A DNA stretch of 5,682 nucleotides from Ignavibacteriota bacterium (GCA_003151215.1 PLXB01000423.1:1-5682); one strand, 5' to 3'; numbered from the stretch's first letter, positions 1 to 5,682 are shown. The notes: a model not told the origin generated them from the letters alone. A program made the numbers and translations.

Positions 1-954
1 GCCGAAAGTGACGTCGACCAGCCTCTGTTTTCGATCAGAAAAGATTCTTCTTTATTTAAGTATGATACAATAATTCTAACAGTTGGCGATTCGAGACCGA
101 CTGACCGGGGTCTACAGAGCATTACGTGGAGTAAAGAGAATGGAACAGATTCAACAAAATTCACAATTACGATCGATTCCGCGGTGAAGCCTTGCTTAAC
201 GGATAAAGCAAATCATGTCGTCACTGTTTCTCAGCACGATTCAACGATCGGCGGCTGCTTCGATTTTACCTTTACCGATTGTCTCGGGCATCAGGATTAT
301 ACGGCCGTCTGCTTATCGGCGCATCCGTTTGAGATATTTTATCCCGATTTACTACCGCCGGTTTTTACACTCATCACAGAATCGGGAAGCCGAAACTTAT
401 CGCTTTGCAGCAGTCATATTGATTCATTTCAAGTAACGGATAACAGGTTGCATGATTCCGGTATGTGTTCGCTCGATACTATCGCAGGATCAGTGAGTAA
501 TATGATGTTTGTAAAACCACAATTTAATCAAGGTGATCCGGTAGTGCGTTTTACCATTAAGGTTCTCGACTCAATGGTAGACGGAAGAATGTGTATTCGC
601 GCTACAGATTGCTCAAAAGAGGGAAATGTTACCGATACATGCCTCACTTATTGTGCTCCCGCAGCGGGAGGTGTTAATCAAAGCAGTATTACTGCTCTTT
701 CTCTCGAAGCTAACCACCCCAATCCCTTCTCGCATCTGACAACTTTTCAATACTATATTCCAGAATATTTGTCAGTAAAATTGTATCTTTTCGACGAGCT
801 TGGAAAAGAGATGTCACGAATAGTTGATTATGCACAAAGACAAGGTAGCTATACAATAGATTTTGATGGCTCGAAATTGCCCAGTGGAAGTTATATCGTG
901 CGTCTTGAAAGCGGGGGAAAGGTCGTTTCGAGAAAAATAATTATTCAGAGATAG
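1..954 (+). CDS. T9SS type-A sorting domain surface protein with two Cys-bearing repeats (5'-truncated)
   Basis: The frame is open from base 1, so the true start lies left of the window; an in-frame GTG at 184 is internal, because clear coding sequence precedes it. 317 residues are visible. Residues about 3-106 and 115-219 are two copies of one module. Each opens with D..(Q/P)P.F, has a V.D.R..D.G..S core, and ends in a Cys/DC/Cys cluster (C86, C94, C104 and C198, C204, C214). Residues about 233-317 form a Por/T9SS type-A sorting domain: HPNPFS, then an IPEY strand, VKLYLFDELGKE, LPSGSYIVRLE and a basic end, KIIIQR. Such a domain directs export through the outer membrane by the type IX system, usually with removal of the domain and surface attachment or release. 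I do not recognise the modules as a named family. They look like beta-sandwich stalk or adhesin repeats, and the cysteines may form disulfides after export (inference). Stop is TAG. Confidence 0.9.
   Translation, partial: AESDVDQPLFSIRKDSSLFKYDTIILTVGDSRPTDRGLQSITWSKENGTDSTKFTITIDSAVKPCLTDKANHVVTVSQHDSTIGGCFDFTFTDCLGHQDYTAVCLSAHPFEIFYPDLLPPVFTLITESGSRNLSLCSSHIDSFQVTDNRLHDSGMCSLDTIAGSVSNMMFVKPQFNQGDPVVRFTIKVLDSMVDGRMCIRATDCSKEGNVTDTCLTYCAPAAGGVNQSSITALSLEANHPNPFSHLTTFQYYIPEYLSVKLYLFDELGKEMSRIVDYAQRQGSYTIDFDGSKLPSGSYIVRLESGGKVVSRKIIIQR
697..951 (+). other. T9SS type-A C-terminal sorting domain (coding segment)
   Basis: This segment encodes the last ~85 residues of the truncated surface protein. 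Its landmarks in order are HPNPF near the start, alternating beta-strand patterns, LFDELGKE, the G-S-Y turn, LPSGSYIVRLE and a terminal KIIIQR. These match the known type-A (TIGR04183-like) sorting domain. It implies that this organism has a type IX secretion system elsewhere in the genome. Confidence 0.9.
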
Positions 955-957
955 TTC

Positions 958-993
958 AAAAAAAACCGGAGATCAGACTTCCGTCTATCTCGG
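958..993 (-). terminator. Intrinsic terminator of the minus-strand lamin-tail gene, possibly bidirectional
   Basis: On the plus strand an A8 run (958-965) is followed by a stem at 966-993. The inner arms are AGAC/GTCT around a TTCC loop. The outer arms are CCGGAGAT and ATCTCGG, with two single-base bulges. Read on the minus strand this is a hairpin followed directly by eight T residues, the classic rho-independent form. It overlaps the last codons of the minus-strand gene. On the plus strand the stem is followed only by a weak T-rich stretch (CTTCTTTATTATT), so it may also stop the upstream plus-strand gene, less efficiently. Confidence 0.75.
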
Positions 994-2655
994 CTTCTTT
1001 ATTATTACGATTCCCTTTCTTTGCGGCTTGAATAACCCACTTTCGGATTCGACAACAAGAGTATATAATCCTATCGGAAGTGTAGTGCCATTATCATCTT
1101 TTCCATCGAACCGCACTGATGCTGTTCGGGATATTCCTTGAGACAGAGGAATTATACTCCGCAGCCTCCCCCGCAAATCATACAGTCTTATAGTAACGGC
1201 TTCAAGATTATCGCTTGGGATCGTGATAGTAATCTCTGTTTCATCGTCGAACCCGTCACCATCGGGTGAAAACGGATTTGGCGATATCTGAACATCGATC
1301 ATGCTTGCAACCGGAGTTGTATCCGGCACATCCGAATTTCTTCTGAGCGGCGTAGAACCGCTTGAATCATGCGATGAATTCCAATTGTTCGGGTCGGTGC
1401 TAATTTCATTAAAATTTTTTCGTTCAAGTGAGATTGCGGAATGGTTAGTCACCGTCAAAGGATACCAGCTTGCATACGAATGAAGGCTATCGATCACGCT
1501 GCTGTCGCTATTTACGAGAATGATTTGATTGCCGCTGTCTTTTAATTTCAGGTCGCTTTTATTTACGATAGCTATACCTTCATGTCCTCTTAATGAAGGA
1601 AAAGTTGTAAAGAAATTACTATCGGCAATAATGAGTGAGTATTGTTTTGGAGCAAGTATAAGCGAATCTATCAGGAAATTATATATTTTACTTCCTACAC
1701 CGATATGAAACATCGTGCTATCCATATTTGCAGTATTGGCGCTATTATTATAGAGTTCGATCCATTGGCTTGAAGAAGTTGGCGGTGTCGGCATAATTTC
1801 ATTAATAACGACGGCATTTCTTGGCACTGCAAGATATACCTGTGCTCTGAGCGTATCATCGGCATGCAACTCATCAAGGGTCTCATTGACGAATGCAGTA
1901 ATATTTGTTCTTCCGTAACCGGCATTCTGCCATGTAAGCACGATGTCCTGCTTTTGAAGCGGCGGGATCGGCACAGTGATCTGGGATTGGGAAAGCAACA
2001 AACCGGAATTTGAAAGAAGTGAAACGATCCCATCGCTGATTATTTTCCTTCCTCTATTCTCAATCGTTGCAGTGATTGCAAGATCATTGAGATTTGCAGC
2101 TTTATACGAAAGTGACTCCAGGGCAAGATCAAAATCCCTTCTTGCAATTGAGTTTGCCGCACAGGGCGTACCGCCGCGCGGATCGGTAGTAGTACTAAAA
2201 TTCGATGAATCAGTTGGTGCTGCATAATCTATTCTCTCTAATGATGTTCCGTTCGCTCCGCCCCAGCTTGGTAAGTATATCAGGCTATCTATAACGTTAC
2301 CAAGAGAATCCTTAAACAAGATCAGATCGCCGGTATTGCCAAGCGGCGGAACTGTTGTCTGCAGAATATTCACATTCGTAAGTGCGTATTTCATTTTCAG
2401 GAATTGCACGGAGTCCTTTGTTATAACGAGGTATCCATTAGCAGCAATAGTATCAGGTAAGAGCGTATAGGTGCGCAAATGATTAGAAACCGTCCATCCC
2501 CCGATCGGAACTGCAGAATCGGAAGGATTGAAAAGCTCGACCCATTCCGGCTCTGGCTTTATGGGTGCATACATGACTTCATTGATGACGACATGCTGGG
2601 CAAGGCAATGCCTTGCCCCTATACTGATACATGCTATTATGAGGAGATACTTCAC
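985..2655 (-). CDS. Secreted protein with two lamin-tail domains and a FlgD-like C-terminal domain
   Basis: The product has 556 residues. The start is GTG at 2655: an in-frame TGA lies two codons upstream (2659-2661), and this start gives a signal peptide (MKYLLIIACISI..., predicted cut CLA|Q at 19/20). Lamin-tail domain 1 spans about 20-168 (VVINEVMYAP, EWVELFNPS, SLERI, GGTPCAANS). A CARDB-like beta domain spans about 172-278 (LAITATIENRG). Lamin-tail domain 2 spans about 281-437 (VVINEIMPTP, QWIELYNNS, SLERK, GSTPLRRNS). A FlgD-Ig-like or C-terminal targeting domain spans about 458-556 (SPNPFSPDGDGFDDE, RLYDLRGR, RFDGKDDNG, LPIGLYTLVVE). Bacterial lamin-tail domains sit in exported, often surface proteins, sometimes next to nucleases; no nuclease domain is present here. 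The C-terminal domain resembles those that carry T9SS cargo, so export to the surface is likely. The gene is monocistronic between a divergent spacer and its own terminator. Role unknown; structural or binding is the best guess. Confidence 0.93.
   Translation of the reverse strand: MKYLLIIACISIGARHCLAQHVVINEVMYAPIKPEPEWVELFNPSDSAVPIGGWTVSNHLRTYTLLPDTIAANGYLVITKDSVQFLKMKYALTNVNILQTTVPPLGNTGDLILFKDSLGNVIDSLIYLPSWGGANGTSLERIDYAAPTDSSNFSTTTDPRGGTPCAANSIARRDFDLALESLSYKAANLNDLAITATIENRGRKIISDGIVSLLSNSGLLLSQSQITVPIPPLQKQDIVLTWQNAGYGRTNITAFVNETLDELHADDTLRAQVYLAVPRNAVVINEIMPTPPTSSSQWIELYNNSANTANMDSTMFHIGVGSKIYNFLIDSLILAPKQYSLIIADSNFFTTFPSLRGHEGIAIVNKSDLKLKDSGNQIILVNSDSSVIDSLHSYASWYPLTVTNHSAISLERKNFNEISTDPNNWNSSHDSSGSTPLRRNSDVPDTTPVASMIDVQISPNPFSPDGDGFDDETEITITIPSDNLEAVTIRLYDLRGRLRSIIPLSQGISRTASVRFDGKDDNGTTLPIGLYTLVVESESGLFKPQRKGIVIIKKPR
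2598..2618. repeat. Near-perfect palindrome inside the signal-peptide codons
   Basis: The arms GGGCAAGGCA (2598-2607) and TGCCTTGCCC (2609-2618) are exact reverse complements around a single A at 2608. The flank continues as CCTAT on one side, giving GGGGC on the minus strand. The sequence resembles the dispersed GGGGCAAGGCATTGCCTTGCCCC-type palindromes found in many copies in various bacterial genomes (from memory, not searched). On the minus strand it encodes residues 13-20 of the lamin-tail protein, GARHCLAQ, including the predicted signal peptidase site. The palindrome is seen directly; its membership of a repeat family is inference. Confidence 0.7.
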
Positions 2656-2659
2656 GATT

Positions 2660-2667
2660 CAAAATTA
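2660..2667 (-). promoter_or_regulatory. Possible Bacteroidota-type -7 element for the lamin-tail gene
   Basis: Read on the minus strand, TAATTTTG matches the Bacteroidota -7 consensus TAnnTTTG exactly. It ends only four bases before the GTG start, so transcription from it would begin at about the start codon and give a leaderless or nearly leaderless mRNA. No convincing -33 TTG element is seen at the expected distance. No Shine-Dalgarno sequence precedes the GTG. The match could be chance in AT-rich DNA. Confidence 0.3.
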
Positions 2668-2691
2668 CAAAACTTTTGACTAAGGCAGCTC

Positions 2692-2723
2692 ACTGTTAAC
2701 TGTTTTCCTCATCTGACTGTTAA
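2692..2723. repeat. Direct repeat ACTGTTAA in the divergent spacer upstream of rimO
   Basis: ACTGTTAA occurs at 2692-2699 and 2716-2723, 24 bp apart start to start. A third partial copy, AACTGTT, lies at 2698-2704 and shares a GTTAAC palindrome (2695-2700) with the first. The copies lie just upstream of the rimO ATG, within the 74-bp gap shared with the divergent gene. They could be an operator. Nothing else supports that, and a TTGACT at 2676-2681 gives only a weak match to a -35 box. Confidence 0.3.
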
Positions 2724-2729
2724 GTATTG

Positions 2730-4061
2730 ATGACTGAACGGCATCATCCTGAGCGCAAGCGCGTATCGATCGTCACGCTTGGCTGCGAGAAGAATACGGT
2801 TGATACGGAAGTACTGATGGGCGGCCTGCGCCGTCATGGCCTTCAACTTGCCGCCGATCCTTCCCGCTCGGATATTATTATCCTTAATACGTGCGGCTTT
2901 ATCGAAAGCGCGAAACGCGAATCGATCGATCGTATCTTATCGGCAGTAGAGCTGAAGTCATCGGGCACGGTCCGGGAAGTCTATGTAGCCGGCTCCCTAT
3001 CGGAGCGTTACCGCTCCGAGCTTGAAGCGGAGATCCCCGGAGTGGATGGCTACTTCGGCACGGAGGATTTCGAGCGCATTATCCGGCGGCTTGCTCCCGA
3101 TGTTCGGTTGGATACGGAAGCCGATCTGAAATATGCATTGCTTGGCGAACGGGTTATTACGACTCCGCACTACTATTCGTATATCAAGATATCCGAGGGC
3201 TGCGACAATCCCTGTTCTTTTTGTGCGATACCGATCATGCGCGGCTCGCATCGCTCGAAATCCCCTGAGGAGATCGCCTTCGAAGCGATGATGCTTGCAT
3301 CGCAGGGAGTCAAAGAGATCATTCTTATTGCACAGGACCTGACCTATTACGGACTGGATCTGACGGGCGAACGAAGCCTTGCTGTTTTGCTGAGAAGGCT
3401 CGTGAAGGTGGATGGCATCGAATGGATCAGGCTGATGTATGCGTATCCGGCGCATTTCCCGCTGGATGTGTTGGATGTGATGGCATCGGAGGAGAAGATC
3501 GTACCGTATCTCGATATTCCTGTTCAACATGCATCGACGAAAGTACTACGCTCGATGCGGCGCGGCATCACACGCCGCGCCACCGAAGAACTGATCGCAA
3601 TGATTCGTGAGAAGATCCCGCACATTACGCTTCGCACAACGCTGATCACCGGCTATCCGGCAGAAGGCGAACGCGAGTTCGAAGAACTTGAAGAATTCGT
3701 TCAGGCGATGCAATTCGAGAGGCTCGGAGTATTTACGTATTCGGTTGAGGATGGCACCACGGCAGAGCCGCTTGGCGATCCGGTCAGCGAAGAAGTCAAG
3801 CGCCTTCGTCAGGCGCGGCTTCTCGATCTTCAGCGCGAAATATCACATGAAAAGAACATAGCAAAGATCGGCAAAGAGCTCCGTGCGCTGGTCGAACGGG
3901 AAGAAGACGGCATTTATTACGGACGTACGGAGGCAGATGCTCCGGAAGTAGATAATGAGATCGTCATCAATTCAGCGGTATCGTTAGATGCCGGTATGTT
4001 TGTCAATGTTATGGTACGTGAAGTTGATGAGTTCGATCTGGTCGGAGATGTTGTTGCGTAA
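2730..4061 (+). CDS. rimO: Ribosomal protein S12 methylthiotransferase RimO
   Basis: RimO is a radical-SAM enzyme that adds a methylthio group to the beta-carbon of a conserved Asp in ribosomal protein S12. I take the ATG at 2730 (443 residues, normal family length); the codon before it is a TTG that could also be read. The N-terminal MTTase domain (about 11-125) has VTLGCEKNTVDTE (C19) and NTCGFIESAKRESID (C55). The third expected cysteine, in the GCLSERY motif, is Ser89 (GSLSERY). The radical-SAM core (about 145-365) has the CX3CX2C motif C158-C162-C165 in SEGCDNPCSFCAIP, then AQDLTYYG, WIRLMYAYPAHFP and PVQHASTKVLRSMRRGITR. A TRAM domain (about 379-443) has the RimO-typical RTEADAPEVDNE. 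No Shine-Dalgarno sequence is visible. The gene is divergent from the lamin-tail gene and overlaps the next gene, so the two are probably cotranscribed. MiaB is less likely given the RTExDxPEVD signature. Confidence 0.96.
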   Translation: MTERHHPERKRVSIVTLGCEKNTVDTEVLMGGLRRHGLQLAADPSRSDIIILNTCGFIESAKRESIDRILSAVELKSSGTVREVYVAGSLSERYRSELEAEIPGVDGYFGTEDFERIIRRLAPDVRLDTEADLKYALLGERVITTPHYYSYIKISEGCDNPCSFCAIPIMRGSHRSKSPEEIAFEAMMLASQGVKEIILIAQDLTYYGLDLTGERSLAVLLRRLVKVDGIEWIRLMYAYPAHFPLDVLDVMASEEKIVPYLDIPVQHASTKVLRSMRRGITRRATEELIAMIREKIPHITLRTTLITGYPAEGEREFEELEEFVQAMQFERLGVFTYSVEDGTTAEPLGDPVSEEVKRLRQARLLDLQREISHEKNIAKIGKELRALVEREEDGIYYGRTEADAPEVDNEIVINSAVSLDAGMFVNVMVREVDEFDLVGDVVA

Positions 4062-5436
4062 TCCGTTGGAACAAGAAACATGTCCTTCACACACCAAGAC
4101 ATTCTTTGTCTTCTGCCTCCTCTTTTATTTCTCACTCATTCGATCGGTTCTTGCCCAGGAGCAATCACTTTCGACAGCAAGTGAGTTTCAATTCGATATT
4201 CTTTCATTTCAGACCAATGCATTAGCTTCCGATAGCGCGCGTGTTGATATTTACGTTGCCGTTCCGTATTCGCGGCTGATGTTTTTGAATGCTGTTGAAA
4301 AATATGTTGCCGATTACGAGGTCAATGTCAGCATCTTCGAAAAATCAACCGATAGCCTCATCCGCACCCGTACGCAGGAGCTTACGGTCATCCTCGGAAT
4401 ATCGGAATGGGAGAAGCTCCATGAACTTGACCTGACGCGGGCCGATGCCTCGCAGTATCCTTTCTATCTCAAACAAGGCGGCACGTATGAGGTTCGCATC
4501 GATCTCAAAGACCTGACGACTCATAAAGCGTTGACAGCTTCGAAACAATTCACAGTCCTTTCATTTCCTGCGGTTGCTCCGTCGATCAGCGATATCCTTC
4601 TGTATAAATCGAAAGTAGGCGGTCGTATCACTCCGCATATCGGACCGGATATTTCAAGCTTGAATGTCGAGGAGGCCGGATTATTTTGTGAACTTTATAA
4701 CGCCCCGCAACGCGCCCCTTTCTGGCTGTTACAGCGGATAAGCTCGGTTGAAGACGGCGAAGAAATGGCGCGCACCACTACGGCATTGGTTACAAGCGGT
4801 CAGAAACGGATGCCCGTTTTCCTTCCTTTTATTCAGGAAGATCTTTGGAGCGGGAAGTATCTGCTTGAAACATTTATGTTTTCAGATGCCAACGATACCA
4901 TGCTTTCATCATCCGGCGCATTGCAATCTCATGCGCTTGCCGCACGATCGCGAACAATAGAGATCAGCGGTGTGCGGGGCGTTCCGCTTGCTAATCTGGA
5001 TCTCGATGATGCCATCGGACAATTAACCTATATTGCAACAGGAAATGAATATGATTCGCTTATTCGTGCGCAGACAAAGAGAGAGAAGCGCAGAGCCATC
5101 ATGGACTTTTGGGATAGGATGAATTGGAATAACGGTCAGCGAACGACACGTCCGATGGAAGTTTTTTACCACCGCGTGGAATATGCGAACGAACATTACA
5201 AAAGTATGGGGGCCGGCTGGCGCAGCGATAGGGGCAAAGTCTATATCATGCTCGGTTCGCCGACTGCTGTTGACCGTCATCCCTATGATGCCAATAACAG
5301 ACCTTATGAAGTTTGGCAATATTACGATCTGTCTCAGCAATATTATTTTTCCGATCAATATATGGTAGGCGAATATCGCATTGTCAGTATTCCGCCGATG
5401 GCAGGGACATTCCTCTGGCAGCGCGAAAGTTATTAA
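4048..5436 (+). CDS. GWxTD-domain secreted protein of unknown function
   Basis: I choose ATG 4048, giving 462 residues and a 14-bp overlap with rimO. A TTG at 4066, five bases after the rimO stop, is an alternative; the ATG at 3988 would add an implausible 20-residue tail before the signal peptide. A signal peptide follows: basic/polar n-region, hydrophobic FFVFCLLFYFSLI, then SVLA|Q with the cut at 36/37. Residues about 45-170 form a beta-rich domain with the VDIYVAVPYSRLMFL segment usual in GWxTD proteins. Residues about 330-462 form the GWxTD domain: DFWDRMNW, FYHRVEYANEHY, GWRSDRGKVYIMLGSP (390-405) and PYEVWQYY. The name motif is GWRSD here, with Ser for Thr. The family is abundant in Ignavibacteria and relatives and has no established function; it is usually exported. 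Overlap with rimO suggests cotranscription and perhaps translational coupling. A GGAG directly abuts the ATG, too close for a good ribosome site. Confidence 0.88.
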   Translation: MLLRNPLEQETCPSHTKTFFVFCLLFYFSLIRSVLAQEQSLSTASEFQFDILSFQTNALASDSARVDIYVAVPYSRLMFLNAVEKYVADYEVNVSIFEKSTDSLIRTRTQELTVILGISEWEKLHELDLTRADASQYPFYLKQGGTYEVRIDLKDLTTHKALTASKQFTVLSFPAVAPSISDILLYKSKVGGRITPHIGPDISSLNVEEAGLFCELYNAPQRAPFWLLQRISSVEDGEEMARTTTALVTSGQKRMPVFLPFIQEDLWSGKYLLETFMFSDANDTMLSSSGALQSHALAARSRTIEISGVRGVPLANLDLDDAIGQLTYIATGNEYDSLIRAQTKREKRRAIMDFWDRMNWNNGQRTTRPMEVFYHRVEYANEHYKSMGAGWRSDRGKVYIMLGSPTAVDRHPYDANNRPYEVWQYYDLSQQYYFSDQYMVGEYRIVSIPPMAGTFLWQRESY

Positions 5437-5474
5437 CGGAGATTGTTTCTGAAGATTTGCCGTTGTATTATTCG

Positions 5475-5489
5475 ATAATTTCTAATTAT
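5475..5489. repeat. Small AT-only inverted repeat before the glycerate-kinase-like gene
   Basis: ATAATT (5475-5480) and AATTAT (5484-5489) are exact reverse complements around TCT, followed by ATTTTG. A six-pair AT-only stem is too weak for a convincing terminator. The segment could be an operator or simply an AT-rich promoter region; the adjacent TATATTTTG is one base off the Bacteroidota -7 pattern. Confidence 0.2.
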
Positions 5490-5492
5490 ATT

Positions 5493-5682
5493 TTGCAGCA
5501 ACATTTTTATATTGTCTCGCAGTCGATATCCACATTCGGTGCAACGGAAGTAGCGTCTCTTGCCGCCCAACATCTTCGTGCGGGAATTAAAGGATCGAAG
5601 ATTATTCAATTCCCTCTTGTCGATGGCGGCGAAGGCACAATTGAACAGCTTATTACTTCTTCACTTGGTTCGTTTCTTGAAG
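5493..5682 (+). CDS. Glycerate-kinase-like protein, N-terminal part (3'-truncated)
   Basis: The frame is open to the right edge and 63 residues are visible. The family signature is FPLVDGGEGTIEQLI at about residues 40-54, matching the P(I/V)(A/S)DGGEGT motif of the GlxK/GarK-type glycerate kinases, which phosphorylate D-glycerate to 2-phosphoglycerate. Upstream, EVASLAAQHLRAGI fits the first helix of that family at the right distance. The first strand and loop are atypical: FYIVSQSISTFGATE stands where (A/I)PDSFKGSLSA.E is usual. There is no in-frame ATG between the previous stop and the signature. TTG 5493 is the start that best fits the family N-terminus; TTG 5457 or 5463 would add about 10-12 residues with no family match. 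The gap from the GWxTD stop is 56 bp with no clear terminator, so read-through from that gene is possible. The gene could be a diverged paralogue and not a working glycerate kinase. Confidence 0.68.
   Translation, partial: MQQHFYIVSQSISTFGATEVASLAAQHLRAGIKGSKIIQFPLVDGGEGTIEQLITSSLGSFLE

Noticed and set aside
184..186. GTG at 184 as the start of the first gene
   Set aside because: The same frame is open to base 1 and the 61 residues upstream belong to the first repeat module, so the gene is truncated by the window edge.
2040..2227. Short open frames on both strands within the lamin-tail gene
   Set aside because: They lie over recognisable lamin-tail and CARDB-like codons and show no family features of their own.
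2997..3530. 177-codon open frame on the minus strand inside rimO
   Set aside because: It is antisense to strongly conserved rimO codons, its translation has no recognisable domain, and it has no start signals. It is a shadow of rimO codon bias.
3559..3581. 8-bp GC-rich inverted repeat (GGCGCGGC / GCCGCGCC, 7-base loop) inside rimO
   Set aside because: It falls on the conserved RRGITRR codons, where CGC/CGG arginine codons naturally give complementary runs; no T tract follows.
3988..4047. Upstream ATG at 3988 as the start of the GWxTD gene
   Set aside because: It would overlap rimO by 74 bp and place a polar, cysteine-containing tail before the signal peptide. ATG 4048 gives a normal exported protein.
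4079..4183. ATG-started 34-codon frame just after rimO, beginning MSFTHQ with a hydrophobic stretch
   Set aside because: It is out of frame with the GWxTD protein, whose coding sequence clearly occupies this stretch, and it stops quickly. Its hydrophobicity reflects the same T-rich signal-peptide DNA.
1..5682. CRISPR arrays, tRNA or rRNA genes, transposases, phage or defence genes
   Set aside because: None is visible: no regularly spaced repeats, no cloverleaf-like segment, and no such protein in any plausible frame.

Overview
The window looks like chromosomal DNA from the Bacteroidota/Chlorobiota (FCB) group, most likely an Ignavibacteria- or Kapabacteria-like lineage. Four things point there: a type IX secretion (T9SS) type-A sorting domain, a lamin-tail-domain surface protein ending in a FlgD-like C-terminal domain, a GWxTD-domain protein, and signal peptides cut before Gln. 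Shine-Dalgarno sites are weak or absent and several starts are GTG or TTG, which also fits. The lineage is inferred from protein style, not from a marker gene.

Layout. Bases 1-954 (+) hold the 3' end of a T9SS-exported, cysteine-containing repeat protein that runs in from the left edge. It faces tail-to-tail a complete minus-strand gene (985-2655) for a secreted protein with two lamin-tail domains, a CARDB-like middle and a FlgD-like C-terminus. An intrinsic terminator that serves the minus-strand gene lies between them. A 74-bp divergent spacer (2656-2729) then leads into rimO (2730-4061, +), the ribosomal protein S12 methylthiotransferase. A GWxTD-domain secreted protein (about 4048-5436, +) overlaps the end of rimO by 14 bp. 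The start of a glycerate-kinase-like gene (about 5493 onward, +) runs off the right edge.

How the genes relate. rimO and the GWxTD gene are probably cotranscribed and may be translationally coupled, although one product modifies ribosomes and the other is exported. The two genes on the left are structural or adhesin-like envelope proteins with no visible enzymatic role. No operon-scale new system is visible.

Points of interest: RimO has Ser where the third cysteine of the auxiliary iron-sulfur cluster is expected; a near-perfect palindrome of dispersed-repeat type encodes the end of a signal peptide; the glycerate-kinase-like N-terminus lacks the usual DSFKG motif; and the truncated surface protein contains two copies of a roughly 105-residue Cys-bearing module.
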